A stretch of 64,000 nt of DNA from an uncultured Granulosicoccaceae bacterium (GTDB taxonomy: Bacteria; Pseudomonadota; Gammaproteobacteria; CALCKW01). How positions within the stretch are numbered: the stretch's first letter is position 1; each line of letters opens with the position of its first letter. Of the stretch, positions 35,689-45,866 are shown one piece after another. The notes beneath the pieces were generated by a model, which did not search any database, was not told the DNA's origin, and was given only the letters and a program-made list of their open reading frames with translations. The stretch spans positions 1 through 64,000 of the forward strand of contig CALAMQ010000025.1 of assembly GCA_937925815.1 (NCBI GenBank). The letters are read 5' to 3'. Position numbers and translations under genes: made by a program.

Positions 35689-37374
35689 TCAGGCTGTTGC
35701 GCGGGTGATTTGGATCTGCTGACCGGCCACCCGCACTTTCTTGAGGTGCTTGAGAATGGCCTTTGGCATGCCTTCTGGCAAGTCGATAAAGGTGTGGTCG
35801 TGATTGATGGCGATGCGACCGATATTCTTGCTGTTCAATCCCGCTTCATTGGCTATGGCGCCAACAATGTTGCCCGGCTTGACGCGGTGTTTTGCGCCAA
35901 CTTCCAAGCGGTAGGTGGTGAGATCTTCGTCGTTGTGTGCACGGCGTGATCCAGGCTTGCGGTTTTCTTTTTGAGCCTGTCGCTCATTAAAGTGCGCGCT
36001 GGATTTGGCGTGGCTGGCGCCACGTTCTTCTCGTTTGGGTCGCGGTTTCTTCGGTGAATCCTTTGCGAGAAAGGGCCGTTCGCCTTGCAGTTGCGTGGCA
36101 ATAGCGGCTGCTGCATCAATCGGGTCTAAGCCGTGCTCGACTTGCATTTCTTCAACGAGCTGCTTGAAAAAGCTGATGTCTGTGTCCTGCGACGTCTTGA
36201 GCACGCTGTCTTTAAACACTTTGACGCGGTGCTTATTGATTGCGCGCGCGTCGGGCATTTCCATCCAATCAATTTTTTGTCGGGTGGCGCGTTCGAGGGT
36301 TTGCACGACGCGTCGCTCACGCGGCGCGACAAACAAGATGGCGTCGCCTTCTCGACCGGCACGTCCAGTTCGACCAATGCGGTGGATGTAAGTCTCGGCG
36401 TTGGTCGGCGCATCGTAGTTGATGACATGGCTGATGCGCTCAACATCGAGTCCTCGAGCCGCGACGTCCGTTGCAACGACAACGTCGATTTTTCCAACCT
36501 TCAGGTGCTCTACCGTGCGCTCACGCAGTGCTTGATCAACATCGCCGCTCAGTGCCGCCGCTCTAAAGCCGCGTGATTGCAACATCTCAGTGACTTCGAC
36601 AGTGCTCGCCTTGGTGCGCACGAAGACAATGACCCCGTCCACCGACTCGACTTCAAACAAGCGAGCCAGCGCTTCGTTTTTGACGCCCATGCCCGGTGCT
36701 TCGAGCACCCGCTGGCGAACGCCAACGGCGGTGCGGGTTTTGGCTTTGATCGTAATTTGCGCTGGGTCAACCAAGTGACGTTTGGCGATACGACGAATCG
36801 GGTCCGGCATGGTCGCTGAGAACAACGCCAGTTGCCGGCCCTTTGGACTTTGTTCGAGGATCCACTCGACATCGTCAATGAAGCCCATTCGCAACATTTC
36901 ATCAGCCTCGTCCAAAACGAGGGCTGCGAGCGAATCGAGCGGTAGGCTGTTGCGACGCATGTGATCCATTACACGGCCAGGCGTGCCCACCACGACCTGT
37001 GCGCCCGCGCGCAAGGCGTCGAGCTGAGGGCGATAGGACTGGCCACCGCACAGGGTGGCCACGCGCAAGTTGCCAACGGCTGTTGCGTATTGGGAGAATG
37101 CCTCGGCGACTTGATTGGCCAGTTCGCGGGTGGGTGCGAGCACCAGAACTTGAGGTTTGCGCACCTTGGGGTCGATCCCGGCGAGCGTCGGCAGCGCGAA
37201 GGCCGCGGTCTTGCCGGTGCCTGTCTGAGCCTGTCCGACGATATCGCGACCGTTGAGCAGCGCGGGGATGGCTTCCGCTTGAATAGGCGTGGGCGTCTCG
37301 TAGCCCAGAGAGGCGAGAGATTGGGTGATGGCGTCGGGCAACCCGAGGTCAGCAAAGCTTGGCGTGGTAGTCAT
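35689..37374 (-). CDS. deaD: DEAD-box RNA helicase DeaD/CsdA
   Basis: The protein has 561 residues from the ATG MTTTPSFADLGL; the track's first 51 codons are leader. Order of motifs: Q motif (FADLGLP...GYETPTPIQ), I AQTGTGKTAAFALP, Ia PTRELANQ, GG, TPGRVMDH, II VLDEADEMLRMGF, III FSATMP, IV VIVFVRTK, V VATDVAARGLDV, VI YIHRIGRTGRAG. The C-terminal DbpA/CsdA-type RNA-binding domain (about 480-555) carries YRLEVGAKHRVKPGNIVGAIANEAG. DeaD aids ribosome assembly and mRNA unwinding, especially in the cold. A leader of about 200 bp separates it from the divergent oxidoreductase, which would fit cold-shock control. Confidence 0.95.
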   Translation of the reverse strand: MTTTPSFADLGLPDAITQSLASLGYETPTPIQAEAIPALLNGRDIVGQAQTGTGKTAAFALPTLAGIDPKVRKPQVLVLAPTRELANQVAEAFSQYATAVGNLRVATLCGGQSYRPQLDALRAGAQVVVGTPGRVMDHMRRNSLPLDSLAALVLDEADEMLRMGFIDDVEWILEQSPKGRQLALFSATMPDPIRRIAKRHLVDPAQITIKAKTRTAVGVRQRVLEAPGMGVKNEALARLFEVESVDGVIVFVRTKASTVEVTEMLQSRGFRAAALSGDVDQALRERTVEHLKVGKIDVVVATDVAARGLDVERISHVINYDAPTNAETYIHRIGRTGRAGREGDAILFVAPRERRVVQTLERATRQKIDWMEMPDARAINKHRVKVFKDSVLKTSQDTDISFFKQLVEEMQVEHGLDPIDAAAAIATQLQGERPFLAKDSPKKPRPKREERGASHAKSSAHFNERQAQKENRKPGSRRAHNDEDLTTYRLEVGAKHRVKPGNIVGAIANEAGLNSKNIGRIAINHDHTFIDLPEGMPKAILKHLKKVRVAGQQIQITRATA

Positions 37375-37592
37375 GGCTCGTGATTCGTGAGGCGCGCCGG
37401 GCGGCGGTGTAGTAACCACAGGGCGGGCAAAACAATCAAGTATACCGTGATTATTCAGGTCGGCGTTGCATTTGACGTGCGTTGTGACTTGGTTCGCAAC
37501 ACAATAGCGCCATCCTGAAGCCGCCATTTTGCTCGGATCGCAGTTGGCGGCACGCAGCTTACGCGTTGAAAGTGTGTGCCTGGAGACTGGAC

Positions 37593-38573
37593 ATGGAGAG
37601 AGCGGTAGTGCGTTGGGGAATTGTCGGTTGCGGCGCTGTCACCGAGGTCAAAAGCGGCCCTGCATATCACATTACAACGGGGTTCACACTCGATGCGGTG
37701 ATGCGCCGCACGGCCGAGAAGGCTAAAGATTACGCCAAACGTCACGGCGTGGCGCGGTGGTACAGCGATGCCGCAGAGCTTATTGACGACCCCGATATCG
37801 ACGCGGTGTACATCGCGACCCCGCCGGCCAGCCACTGTGAACTGGCGTTGAGGGTTGCCGCCGCGGGCAAGCCGTGCTGCGTTGAGAAGCCAATGGCCAA
37901 CACCGTCGAAGAGTGCGAGCGCATGAATGCCGCGTTTGAGGCCGCTGGTTGTCCGCTCTTTGTGGCGTATTACCGCCGCTCGCTGCCGCGTTTTGAGCGC
38001 GTCGTCAAATGGCTCAGCGAGGGGGCGATTGGCGATGTTCAGCACGTCAGCTGGCGTTTGGTACGGCCGCCGTCGATGCGCGACCTCGCCGGTGGTGTGA
38101 ACTGGCGGACCGATCCAGTGCAAGCGCCCGGCGGGTACTTCGATGACCTGGCAAGCCACGGACTCGACTTGCTCGATTTCTTGCTCGGCCCCATCCATTC
38201 ACCGCTGGGTCACGCGCTCAATCAGAGGGGATTGTACGGGGCTGTTGATGCGGTCACCGCGACATGGCGCCACCGCAAGACCATTACCGGATCGGGTGCG
38301 TGGCATTTTGGTGGAGCCTCGTCGGAAGATGAAGTCGTAATCTACGGCAGTCTTGGTCAGATCCGGTTTGCGGTGTTCGGCGAGCAACCAGTGGTCCTTG
38401 AGGCGGCGTGCCGACGGGAGTCACCGCTGATAGAAAACCCCGATACGATCCAACTGCCACACGTTCAGAACATGGCGAGGGCGTTGCTCGGGGAGGCCGG
38501 TCATCCCTCCACTGGGGTGTCCGCTATCCGAACGGCACGGGTCATGGCGTCTTTAGTTGGGTCGCCCAGCTGA
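37593..38573 (+). CDS. Gfo/Idh/MocA-family oxidoreductase
   Basis: The protein has 326 residues from the ATG at 37593 (GGAG about 10 nt upstream). N-terminal Rossmann fold: RWGIVGCGAVTEVKSG, with YIATPPASHCELAL and the catalytic lysine motif GKPCCVEKPMA. The C-terminal alpha/beta domain includes GGYFDDLASHGLDLLDFLLG, where the conserved histidine lies. Members oxidise or reduce sugars, inositols or similar compounds with NAD(P); the substrate is not predictable. No sugar genes are adjacent. It is the last gene before the ribosomal operon. Confidence 0.9.
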   Translation: MERAVVRWGIVGCGAVTEVKSGPAYHITTGFTLDAVMRRTAEKAKDYAKRHGVARWYSDAAELIDDPDIDAVYIATPPASHCELALRVAAAGKPCCVEKPMANTVEECERMNAAFEAAGCPLFVAYYRRSLPRFERVVKWLSEGAIGDVQHVSWRLVRPPSMRDLAGGVNWRTDPVQAPGGYFDDLASHGLDLLDFLLGPIHSPLGHALNQRGLYGAVDAVTATWRHRKTITGSGAWHFGGASSEDEVVIYGSLGQIRFAVFGEQPVVLEAACRRESPLIENPDTIQLPHVQNMARALLGEAGHPSTGVSAIRTARVMASLVGSPS

Positions 38574-38760
38574 GGGTTGAGGTGCTGTCAGGTCCCAATA
38601 TGCTGTGATTTCGACGGTGTTTTTGAAAAAAATTGCTCTCAATATACCCGGCTGGTCATTTGTGCGTTATGATTGCGAGTTCGCCGGACCAAAGGTGAGT
38701 TTAGATGCCTTGCATCGAAATCCCGGGTTCGTTCATCCCTAGCCGGATAGCTAAACGATT

Positions 38761-39024
38761 ATGGTTACGATTCGTCTCTCTCGTGGCGGAGCCAAGAAAA
38801 AGCCCTTTTATCAAGTGGTTGTCACTGACAGCCGCAACCGCCGTGATGGCCGGTACATCGAGCGTGTGGGTTACTTCAACCCGTGCGCGTCAGGTTCAGC
38901 CGAGCGCTTGAACCTCAAGATTGACCGCGTTGATCACTGGGTTGGAAACGGCGCGCAGCTGTCTGACCGTGTCGCGAGCTTGGTCAAAGAACACAAGAAG
39001 ACCGCTGCAGCCAGCGCTGCTTAA
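38761..39024 (+). CDS. rpsP: 30S ribosomal protein S16
   Basis: S16 (87 residues) helps early 30S assembly. It matches the family from [40 protein letters not shown] onward; the C-terminus ends in an Ala/Lys tail. It begins the rpsP-rimM-trmD-rplS operon. The 187-bp region upstream has a run of A (GAAAAAAATTG) and small hairpins, for example GATGCCTTGCATC, that may belong to the leader; a clear promoter could not be fixed. Confidence 0.98.
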   Translation: MVTIRLSRGGAKKKPFYQVVVTDSRNRRDGRYIERVGYFNPCASGSAERLNLKIDRVDHWVGNGAQLSDRVASLVKEHKKTAAASAA

Positions 39025-39543
39025 TTGCCTGTGAGTGCCCCGCACGATCCCGTCCGTTTCGGGAAACTGACGGGGCACTACGGTGTTAAGGGTTGGTTCA
39101 AGGTATACGCGTATACCCGTCCGCTCGAAGCTGTGCTCGATTACCGCCAGTGGTGGATTGAGAACGCAACAGGCTGGCGAGTCCTTGAAGTTGAAGCGGC
39201 ACGGGTGCACGGCAAGGGCGTAATCGCCCGGATCGCCGGCATCAATGACCGCGAGACAGCTGAGCCATTGCTCGGTTCTGCGTTCTTCGTCCAGCGCGGC
39301 GATATGCCAGCAGCGGAGAAGGGCAGTTACTACTGGGCGGACCTTATCGGGTTGACTGTGGTCAATCTGGAAGGGGAGTCACTCGGGCAAATTGACCATT
39401 TGTTCGAGACGGGCGCCAATGATGTGATCGTGGTGCGCGAGGGCAGCAAGGAACGGTTGATTCCTTGGTTGAGGCCCGATGTGGTCAAGGATATCGACCT
39501 GGTCGGCAGTCGCATGACTGTTGATTGGGACAGTGATTTTTAG
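39025..39543 (+). CDS. rimM: Ribosome maturation factor RimM
   Basis: RimM (about 172 residues) aids 30S head maturation by binding S19. The N-terminal beta-barrel opens with VRFGKLTGHYGVKGWFKVYAYT, and the C-terminal PRC-barrel has YYWADLIGLTVVN and LIPWLRPDVVKDIDL. The reading frame begins with a TTG immediately after the rpsP stop; a GTG two codons later (39031) is an equally good start. Tight packing in the operon suggests coupling. Confidence 0.95.
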   Translation: MPVSAPHDPVRFGKLTGHYGVKGWFKVYAYTRPLEAVLDYRQWWIENATGWRVLEVEAARVHGKGVIARIAGINDRETAEPLLGSAFFVQRGDMPAAEKGSYYWADLIGLTVVNLEGESLGQIDHLFETGANDVIVVREGSKERLIPWLRPDVVKDIDLVGSRMTVDWDSDF

Positions 39544-39546
39544 CCG

Positions 39547-40281
39547 GTGCAGATTGACGTAGTCACGCTGTTTCCGGAGCTGGTCGGTGCGATTGGCGAG
39601 TGGGGTGTGGTGGGTCGCGCGGTTCAACAGGGCCGTTTGACGTTGACCACACACAACCCCCGCGATCGGGCCACGGACCGACACCGGACGGTGGATGAAC
39701 GTCCGTTTGGCGGCGGTCCAGGCATGGTGATGCAGGCCGAGCCGTTGGCGGCGTGTGTTGAGCCGCTCAAATTGCGCGGTGTGCCGGTGGTGTACCTCAG
39801 CCCGCAGGGCAAGGCATTTGACCAGGCAATGGCTGCGCGTTTTGCGGAATTGCCCGGCTTGGCGTTGGTATGCGGTCGGTACGAAGGTGTCGATGAGCGG
39901 TTCATCGACGAAGTGGTTGATGAAGAAGTATCGGTGGGCGATTTCGTCCTCTCGGGTGGTGAGCCCGCAGCGATGGTAGTGATTGACGCCGTCGCGCGCT
40001 TGCTGGAGGGGACGCTTGGTCACCAGGAGTCGGCAGCGCAGGACTCGTTTTCGGACGGCCTGCTAGACTGCCCGCATTACACCCGGCCGGATGTGTGGCG
40101 CGGGCGCGAGGTGCCAGCGGTGTTGCGCTCTGGTGATCACGCTGCAATTGCGGCGTGGCGTCGTCAGCAGGCGCTGGGCCGGACGGCGACGCGGCGGCCT
40201 GATTTGCTTGAGGCGCACGCACTCGGCAAAAAAGATAAGGCATTGTTGCAAGCGTTTTTTGCAGCAATGGAAGACGATTAA
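39547..40281 (+). CDS. trmD: tRNA (guanosine(37)-N1)-methyltransferase
   Basis: TrmD (244 residues) methylates G37 of tRNAs with S-adenosylmethionine to prevent frameshifting. SPOUT knot elements are visible: [28 protein letters not shown] and [27 protein letters not shown]; the catalytic aspartate lies in [16 protein letters not shown]. It starts at a GTG 4 nt after rimM. Confidence 0.97.
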   Translation: MQIDVVTLFPELVGAIGEWGVVGRAVQQGRLTLTTHNPRDRATDRHRTVDERPFGGGPGMVMQAEPLAACVEPLKLRGVPVVYLSPQGKAFDQAMAARFAELPGLALVCGRYEGVDERFIDEVVDEEVSVGDFVLSGGEPAAMVVIDAVARLLEGTLGHQESAAQDSFSDGLLDCPHYTRPDVWRGREVPAVLRSGDHAAIAAWRRQQALGRTATRRPDLLEAHALGKKDKALLQAFFAAMEDD

Positions 40282-40331
40282 CGGGGACCTGTGCTGTGCA
40301 CGGTCTTGATTTATATTCGGAGCAGACGGCC

Positions 40332-40679
40332 ATGGCCAACATCATCGACGTCCTGAATCAGGAACAACTCAAACAAGACGTGCCAACATTCGGCCCTGGC
40401 GACACGGTCGTGGTGCAAGTGAAAGTGCGCGAGGGCGGCCGCGAGCGTCTGCAGGCCTTTGAAGGCGTTGTGATCGCGAAGAAGAACCGGGGTCTGCACT
40501 CTGCGTTCACTGTGCGCAAGATGTCTCACGGCGAAGGCGTGGAGCGTGTGTTCCAGCTGCACAGCCCGCTGGTTGCCAACATCGAAGTCAAGCGCCGCGG
40601 TGACGTGCGCCAGGCGAAGCTCTACTACCTGCGTGACCGTCAGGGCCGCTCGGCTCGAATCAAAGAAAAGCTCGGCTAA
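40332..40679 (+). CDS. rplS: 50S ribosomal protein L19
   Basis: L19 (115 residues) sits at the 30S-50S interface. The [23 protein letters not shown] is standard, followed by [35 protein letters not shown] and a basic C-terminus. It closes the operon and is followed by a strong terminator. Confidence 0.98.
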   Translation: MANIIDVLNQEQLKQDVPTFGPGDTVVVQVKVREGGRERLQAFEGVVIAKKNRGLHSAFTVRKMSHGEGVERVFQLHSPLVANIEVKRRGDVRQAKLYYLRDRQGRSARIKEKLG

Positions 40680-40697
40680 GACCCGACGCTCTTCGAG

Positions 40698-40724
40698 AAA
40701 AGCGGCCTTGCGGCCGCTTTTTTT
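40698..40724 (+). terminator. Intrinsic terminator of the rpsP-rplS operon
   Basis: AGCGGCC-TTGC-GGCCGCT followed by a run of seven T, starting 18 nt past the rplS stop. A textbook Rho-independent terminator. Confidence 0.93.
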
Positions 40725-40800
40725 GTGGGCAATGGAAAGGCTCGGTGAGCGGCGAAAACCCCGATGCTGTCACCCGCGAACCCGGCCGTGCTGGACAGTG

Positions 40801-40828
40801 CTTGAAATCCACGGCCGCCACCCCACAT
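40801..40828 (+). promoter_or_regulatory. Sigma-32 (heat-shock) promoter of htpG
   Basis: CTTGAAA (40801-40807), a 13-bp spacer and CCCCACAT (40821-40828) match the RpoH consensus CTTGAAA/CCCCATNT almost perfectly. It would start transcription at about 40835, roughly 50 nt before the htpG ATG. Confidence 0.85.
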
Positions 40829-40888
40829 TCAGCGCATCAGTAATCGGCGCGTTAGCGCCGCCCACAACAGCAAAGAGACACCAGTGCC

Positions 40889-42802
40889 ATGACAACGGAC
40901 GCGCCAACTGCCGAGACACACGAGTTTCAAACTGAAGTCAAACAGCTACTTCAGCTGATGATTCACTCGCTGTATTCGAACAAAGATATTTTCCTGCGCG
41001 AGCTGATCTCCAACGCCTCCGACGCCTGCGACAAGCTTCGCTTTGAGGCACTCGCGGACGGCAGTCTGCTCGCCGAGGACAGTGAATTGCGCATTGATGT
41101 TGCGCTAGACAGCGATGCGGGCACCGTGACTGTGCGCGACAACGGCATCGGCATGAGTCGCGAAGAGGTGATCGCTAACATCGGCACCATCGCGCGCTCG
41201 GGTACGCGACAGTTTCTCGACTCGATGACTGGCGACCAAAAGCAAGACAGCAACTTGATTGGTCAGTTTGGTGTCGGGTTTTACTCGGCATTCGTGGTGG
41301 CTGAGCGGGTCGAGTTGACCACCCGCCGCGCAGGTGACGCCACCGCGCTGCGCTGGAGCTCTGATGGCAGCGGCTCGTACACTCTTGAGGATGTCGAGAG
41401 CCAAGCGCGTGGCACAGAAGTGGTTTTGCACCTGCGCGAGGACGATAAAGAATTTGCCAACGATTGGCGATTGCGCTCGCTGATCAAGAAGTACAGCGAT
41501 CACGTCACTTTTCCGATCCGCATGCTCGAGCAACAAATGGACGCGGACGACAGCGAAGACGGCGACGATACCCCGCCGGCCGATCCGCAGTGGGAGACAG
41601 TCAATTCCTCGTCGGCGCTGTGGGCGCGCAGCAAGAGCGAGATCGAAGACGACGAATACAAAGCGTTTTACAAGCAAGTGTGCACCGACTACGAGGACCC
41701 TTTGGTCTGGTCGCACAACCGGGTTGAGGGCAAGTACGAATACACCAGCTTGCTCTACGTGCCAAAGCGCGCACCGTTTGACCTCTACGAGCGCGAGCAA
41801 ACCCAGGGCGTTCGGTTGTATGTGCAGCGGGTGTTCATCATGGACGACCCGGACAAACTCATGCCGCGCTACCTGCGCTTTGTGCGCGGTGTGGTCGATT
41901 CAAGCGATCTACCACTCAACGTGTCGCGTGAAATTTTGCAAAGTAACAAAGTGCTCGATGCGATCCGCAACGGCTCGGTCAAGAAGGTTCTCGGGTTGCT
42001 CGAATCGTTGGCAGAAGACGAGCCCGAGACCTATGCCGAGTTTTGGGAGCAGTTTGGTCGCGCGTTGAAAGAAGGCCCAGGGGAAGACTTTGGCAACCGC
42101 GAGCAGATTGCCAAGCTGTTGCGCTTTGCCTCAACCCACAGCGACACAGACACCCAAAGCGTGTCACTTGCAGATTACATCGGCCGTATGGCCGAGGGCC
42201 AAGACAAGATTTATTACGTCACCGCCGACACCTTTGCGGCTGCCAAGAACAGCCCCCACCTCGAGTTACTTCGCAAGAAGGGCATTGAGGTGTTGTTGAT
42301 GTTCGACCGCGTGGACGAGTGGCTGATGTCACACATGCACGAGTTTGAAGGCAAGCGCTTTGTGTCAGCTGCAAAAGGCGATCTCGGCCTTGATGACGCG
42401 GTGGATGAGGACGAGAAGAAAGCGCAAGCCGAGACTGAGGAGAAATCCAAAGGACTCGTCGAACGCATCAAGACGGCGCTTGGCGACCGGGTTGAGGAAG
42501 TCAAAGTGTCAAACCGTTTGACCAGTTCACCGGCGTGTCTGGTACTCGGTGAGCAGGAGATGGCGTTGCACATGCAACAGCTGCTCAAGCAGGCAGGTCA
42601 CGACGTGCCAAGCAGTAAACCTGTGCTCGAGATCAACCCCGAGCACGCGGTCGTGCAGCGCATGGACAACGAGCCCGACGAAGACCGGTTCGCCGATTGG
42701 GTGAGCCTGTTGTACGATCAAGCCGTTCTCGCCGAAGGCGGTGTGCTCGACGATGGCGCGGGCTTCGTGCGTCGCCTCAATGACATGTTGTTGTCAGGCT
42801 GA
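40889..42802 (+). CDS. htpG: Molecular chaperone HtpG (Hsp90)
   Basis: HtpG (637 residues) is an ATP-dependent dimeric chaperone of the cytoplasm. The Bergerat ATP site is intact: [47 protein letters not shown] and a GTEVVLHL motif. The middle domain has the catalytic arginine region ([13 protein letters not shown]) and the C-terminal domain drives dimerisation. An acidic insertion, [16 protein letters not shown] (about residues 213-228), lies at the N/M junction. The sigma-32 promoter upstream predicts heat induction. Confidence 0.98.
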   Translation: MTTDAPTAETHEFQTEVKQLLQLMIHSLYSNKDIFLRELISNASDACDKLRFEALADGSLLAEDSELRIDVALDSDAGTVTVRDNGIGMSREEVIANIGTIARSGTRQFLDSMTGDQKQDSNLIGQFGVGFYSAFVVAERVELTTRRAGDATALRWSSDGSGSYTLEDVESQARGTEVVLHLREDDKEFANDWRLRSLIKKYSDHVTFPIRMLEQQMDADDSEDGDDTPPADPQWETVNSSSALWARSKSEIEDDEYKAFYKQVCTDYEDPLVWSHNRVEGKYEYTSLLYVPKRAPFDLYEREQTQGVRLYVQRVFIMDDPDKLMPRYLRFVRGVVDSSDLPLNVSREILQSNKVLDAIRNGSVKKVLGLLESLAEDEPETYAEFWEQFGRALKEGPGEDFGNREQIAKLLRFASTHSDTDTQSVSLADYIGRMAEGQDKIYYVTADTFAAAKNSPHLELLRKKGIEVLLMFDRVDEWLMSHMHEFEGKRFVSAAKGDLGLDDAVDEDEKKAQAETEEKSKGLVERIKTALGDRVEEVKVSNRLTSSPACLVLGEQEMALHMQQLLKQAGHDVPSSKPVLEINPEHAVVQRMDNEPDEDRFADWVSLLYDQAVLAEGGVLDDGAGFVRRLNDMLLSG

Positions 42803-42927
42803 CAGCAGCTCAGCGGTATTGACGCCTGTGTGTGCGGCTTTTGACGTGCACACAGATCTCGGCTGCGAGAGGGTTTGCGCAGGCGTGCGGCGTGAGCCAA
42901 CCGGCAAGCGACGGAGCCAAACCGGGG

Positions 42928-45729
42928 TTATGCCGGTTCGGCTTGCTTGAGTATCAGCGCCTCAGCGGGCTTGGGTTCTGAGATCAGGTGGCCCTGGGCG
43001 TAGTCGATGCCGAGTTTGCGCACGGCGTGCAGGGTTTCGCGGTTCTCGACAAATTCCGCAATCGTTGGGAGTTGCAAGCGCGTCCCCACCTGGTGAATTT
43101 GCTCGACGATGCTCCTGTCCACGGGGTTGCTCACCATGTCTTTGACAAAACTGCCGTCAATTTTGAGGTAATCGACCGGCAGGTGTTTGAGGTAGGTGAA
43201 CGAGGACAGGCCACTGCCGAAATCATCGAGGGCAAAGCGACAGCCGCGGTCGCGCAACGACAGTATGATGTGCCGCGCGACGTCGAGGTCGACGATAGCC
43301 TCGGTTTCCGTGATTTCAAAGCACAGTGTGTTGTTGGCAAAATCGTGGCGGTTCATCTCACCTGAGATGTACTCGAGTAGGGTTGGATCGCTCAGCGACG
43401 AGCCCGACAGATTGATACCTAATTCGAACCCGCGTTCATGGCGCGCGCGCCCAGCGAGGTTGAGCGCGCTGCGGATCACCCAGCGGTCAATTTTCCCGGT
43501 TAAGCCGTAGCGTTCGGCGGCGCCGAGAAATCGTCCGGGGCTGATCGCATTGCCGTCGGGGTCGAGCATGCGCAGCAAGAGCTCGTAGTGTTGTTTGGCG
43601 CCCGCACGCGCGCGCGCATTGATTGGTGCAATCGGTTGCGCGTAGAGGCAGAAGCGGTCGTGTTCGAGCGCGTGGTTGAGCACGTTCACCATCTGCATGG
43701 CGCCGTGTTTGCGCGCTGCTTCTGAATCTCCGCTGCTGTAGATGAAGACATCGTAGTGAGGCGAGTCTTTGGCGGTATGGCAGGCGACGTCCGCGCGTTG
43801 CATGAGCTCCATAGCGCTGGTGGCATCCGGCAGCACGGGTGCGATGCCGATGCATGCACGAACGTCGTAGCGCTTGCCGCTCCAGGAAAATTTGAAATTG
43901 GCGAGTTCGGTGATGATGTTGTTCGCAATTTCCTCTGCACGCACGAGATCGGTACTGCGCAGTAACACGCCGAATTCGTCGCCGCCGAGCCGGCCCAGCT
44001 CATCATGCGCGAGCAGGTGACGCTGGATGAGCGGGGCCACTTGGGTGAGCAGCGCGTCGCCTGCGAAATGGCCGACACCGTCGTTGATCAATTTGAAATC
44101 ATCGAGATCAACGTGCATTAGCACTTGGTCTTGGCCGTCGTTCTGCACATTGCGCAAGGCGCTTTCGATGGTGCTGATAAACGCTTGGCGGTTGATCAAC
44201 GCGGTCACCGGGTCGTGCGTTGCTTGGTGCATCAATTGATCGGTGATGCGGTGTTGCAGCGTCACGTCGGTGAGTGTCACAGCGGCGCCAAGCGGAGTGC
44301 CGCTGCGGTCGAGCACGCTGCTGAGAGTCAGGTGCACGCGGCGCTCACTTTGCCGCGCTGCGGTGGACGGCTTTTGAGTCTGGTCAGGTGAATGACCTAC
44401 GTCTGCTGCGACATCGAGAAAGCAGTCGACCTGGATGCTCGGCACAGCCCGATTGAGGTAGACGTGCAGGTCGAAGGGTTGGCCGGTGCTCGCGTCGCGA
44501 AGGTTACAGGCTTCAACCAGAGGTAAGTCGATCGCGTGCGCCAGCGGAGTGCCAATCAGGCGCTCAGCTGCTGGGTTCATGTGGCGGATGCCGCCGCTGG
44601 TGTCGAGTGAAATCACCGCTTCACCGATTGCACGCAGTGTTTGCAGTGCGCGCTGCTCTTGGCTGGTCGGCAGTGTGCTGAGGCTGTCGCTGCCGAGTGC
44701 CGTGTCAATCACAACACTGGCGTAGCCCGTGATGTGCTCGCCGTCGAACAATGGGCTGCCCAGAAAATAACAATTAATACGCTGACCGTTGCGCTCGATG
44801 GCCAACGAACGCACAACCACTGTGGCGCGCCGCCGCACTTCGTGTTCCGCTGCGTGCAGGGCTTCGACCGCGCTGGGCAACAGCGTTGCGTCTTCTTCGA
44901 TTCCGTCGAGCTGGGTGCAGTCCTCGTCATCGCAATCGGCAAACAGGATGCGGAAGCTGTCATTGCTCTCGAGCAGGTTGCCCCGTTCATCACGCAGTGC
45001 AACGGCCGCAGGCAGGCTGGCAAGATTGGCGACGAGATCGTTTGGCACGCCCGCACGGTCACTGTTTGCGAGGTGATGGAGAGCGCCAACCAGGGCTGCA
45101 GTCTCCGCGGCGGCGGCTTGGCCTGCGTTGTCTATTTCAACGTGATCAAAAAATGCGCTGAGCCACCCGATTGGTTGGCCGTTTGGCGAGATCACCGGCA
45201 CGCTCATGCCGGCCACAGCGCCAGTTGCCGCGATTTGCGTGACCGCAGGCAGCGGTGCGCGGTCCGCGTTGTAGAGGCGAATCTCGTTTGAAGGCGGGGG
45301 CAGCGAGAAAGTCAGCGTGTTGTTCGGTGTCTTGACGTTTTGCCAGACGGCTTTGAGCTCAGCCTCCTGCCCCTCATCGCTGATGTGAATGCAAACGACC
45401 CGTGCGCCGATCCGAACGCTTAGCGCGTGACACAACCCCGCCCAATGGCCAAGAGCGCGGTCTGGGCGCGGCTCAGATTGCGTTTGCGTCGCGGGCGGTG
45501 TCTGCCGGCGGCGGCGCATCAGTGCCGTGAGCACGGCTCCCGCGACCAGCCCTAACACCAGCGCTGCAGCTACGTCTGCAGAAATAAAGGTGTTGTTGAG
45601 CGCGGCGACGCCCGGTGTGGCGTCGGTGTTGGCGGCTGCGCGTGTCGACATCCCAGTCAGTGCGGCCCCAATTGTGCTCAGCATGGTGGTGATTCTGAAC
45701 AAGCGCGTCCTGCTCCAAGAGGGTGTCAT
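42928..45729 (-). CDS. PAS-GGDEF-EAL cyclic-di-GMP protein
   Basis: The protein has 933 residues from the ATG MTPSWSRTRLF, preferred over the longer track start. It has a hydrophobic N-terminal segment, a membrane helix (about 52-72), a GAF-like region, two PAS-like regions, a GGDEF domain and an EAL domain. GGDEF is intact (LGRLGGDEFGVLL) but lacks the inhibitory RxxD just before it. The EAL domain reads YELLLR at the signature and keeps CFEITETE, ALDDFGSGLSSF, YLKIDGSF, TIAEFVEN and GIDYAQGHLISEP, so it may be an active phosphodiesterase. It probably senses a signal to adjust c-di-GMP. It is divergent from the cytochrome genes. Confidence 0.9.
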   Translation of the reverse strand: MTPSWSRTRLFRITTMLSTIGAALTGMSTRAAANTDATPGVAALNNTFISADVAAALVLGLVAGAVLTALMRRRRQTPPATQTQSEPRPDRALGHWAGLCHALSVRIGARVVCIHISDEGQEAELKAVWQNVKTPNNTLTFSLPPPSNEIRLYNADRAPLPAVTQIAATGAVAGMSVPVISPNGQPIGWLSAFFDHVEIDNAGQAAAAETAALVGALHHLANSDRAGVPNDLVANLASLPAAVALRDERGNLLESNDSFRILFADCDDEDCTQLDGIEEDATLLPSAVEALHAAEHEVRRRATVVVRSLAIERNGQRINCYFLGSPLFDGEHITGYASVVIDTALGSDSLSTLPTSQEQRALQTLRAIGEAVISLDTSGGIRHMNPAAERLIGTPLAHAIDLPLVEACNLRDASTGQPFDLHVYLNRAVPSIQVDCFLDVAADVGHSPDQTQKPSTAARQSERRVHLTLSSVLDRSGTPLGAAVTLTDVTLQHRITDQLMHQATHDPVTALINRQAFISTIESALRNVQNDGQDQVLMHVDLDDFKLINDGVGHFAGDALLTQVAPLIQRHLLAHDELGRLGGDEFGVLLRSTDLVRAEEIANNIITELANFKFSWSGKRYDVRACIGIAPVLPDATSAMELMQRADVACHTAKDSPHYDVFIYSSGDSEAARKHGAMQMVNVLNHALEHDRFCLYAQPIAPINARARAGAKQHYELLLRMLDPDGNAISPGRFLGAAERYGLTGKIDRWVIRSALNLAGRARHERGFELGINLSGSSLSDPTLLEYISGEMNRHDFANNTLCFEITETEAIVDLDVARHIILSLRDRGCRFALDDFGSGLSSFTYLKHLPVDYLKIDGSFVKDMVSNPVDRSIVEQIHQVGTRLQLPTIAEFVENRETLHAVRKLGIDYAQGHLISEPKPAEALILKQAEPA

Positions 45730-45854
45730 TGTGTGATGGCTCCCCGAGCTTGGGCAGTCGCGTGCGAGTGGCCGCATGGTGCAGCCAGAACTCTGGGCGG
45801 TGTGCGGGCATCATCGCGCCACATATTTGGCTCGATTGCATTGCACGCCTGCTC

Positions 45855-45860
45855 TATAAT
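45855..45860 (+). promoter_or_regulatory. Candidate -10 box TATAAT upstream of cytochrome genes
   Basis: A perfect TATAAT at 45855-45860. No good -35 hexamer is found at 16-18 bp. It predicts a start at about 45867, exactly at the foot of the structured RNA. Confidence 0.45.
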
Positions 45861-45866
45861 TGCGCT

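Noticed and set aside
37455-38198. 247-residue minus-strand ORF
   Set aside because: Antisense to the Gfo/Idh gene and without protein-family signals.
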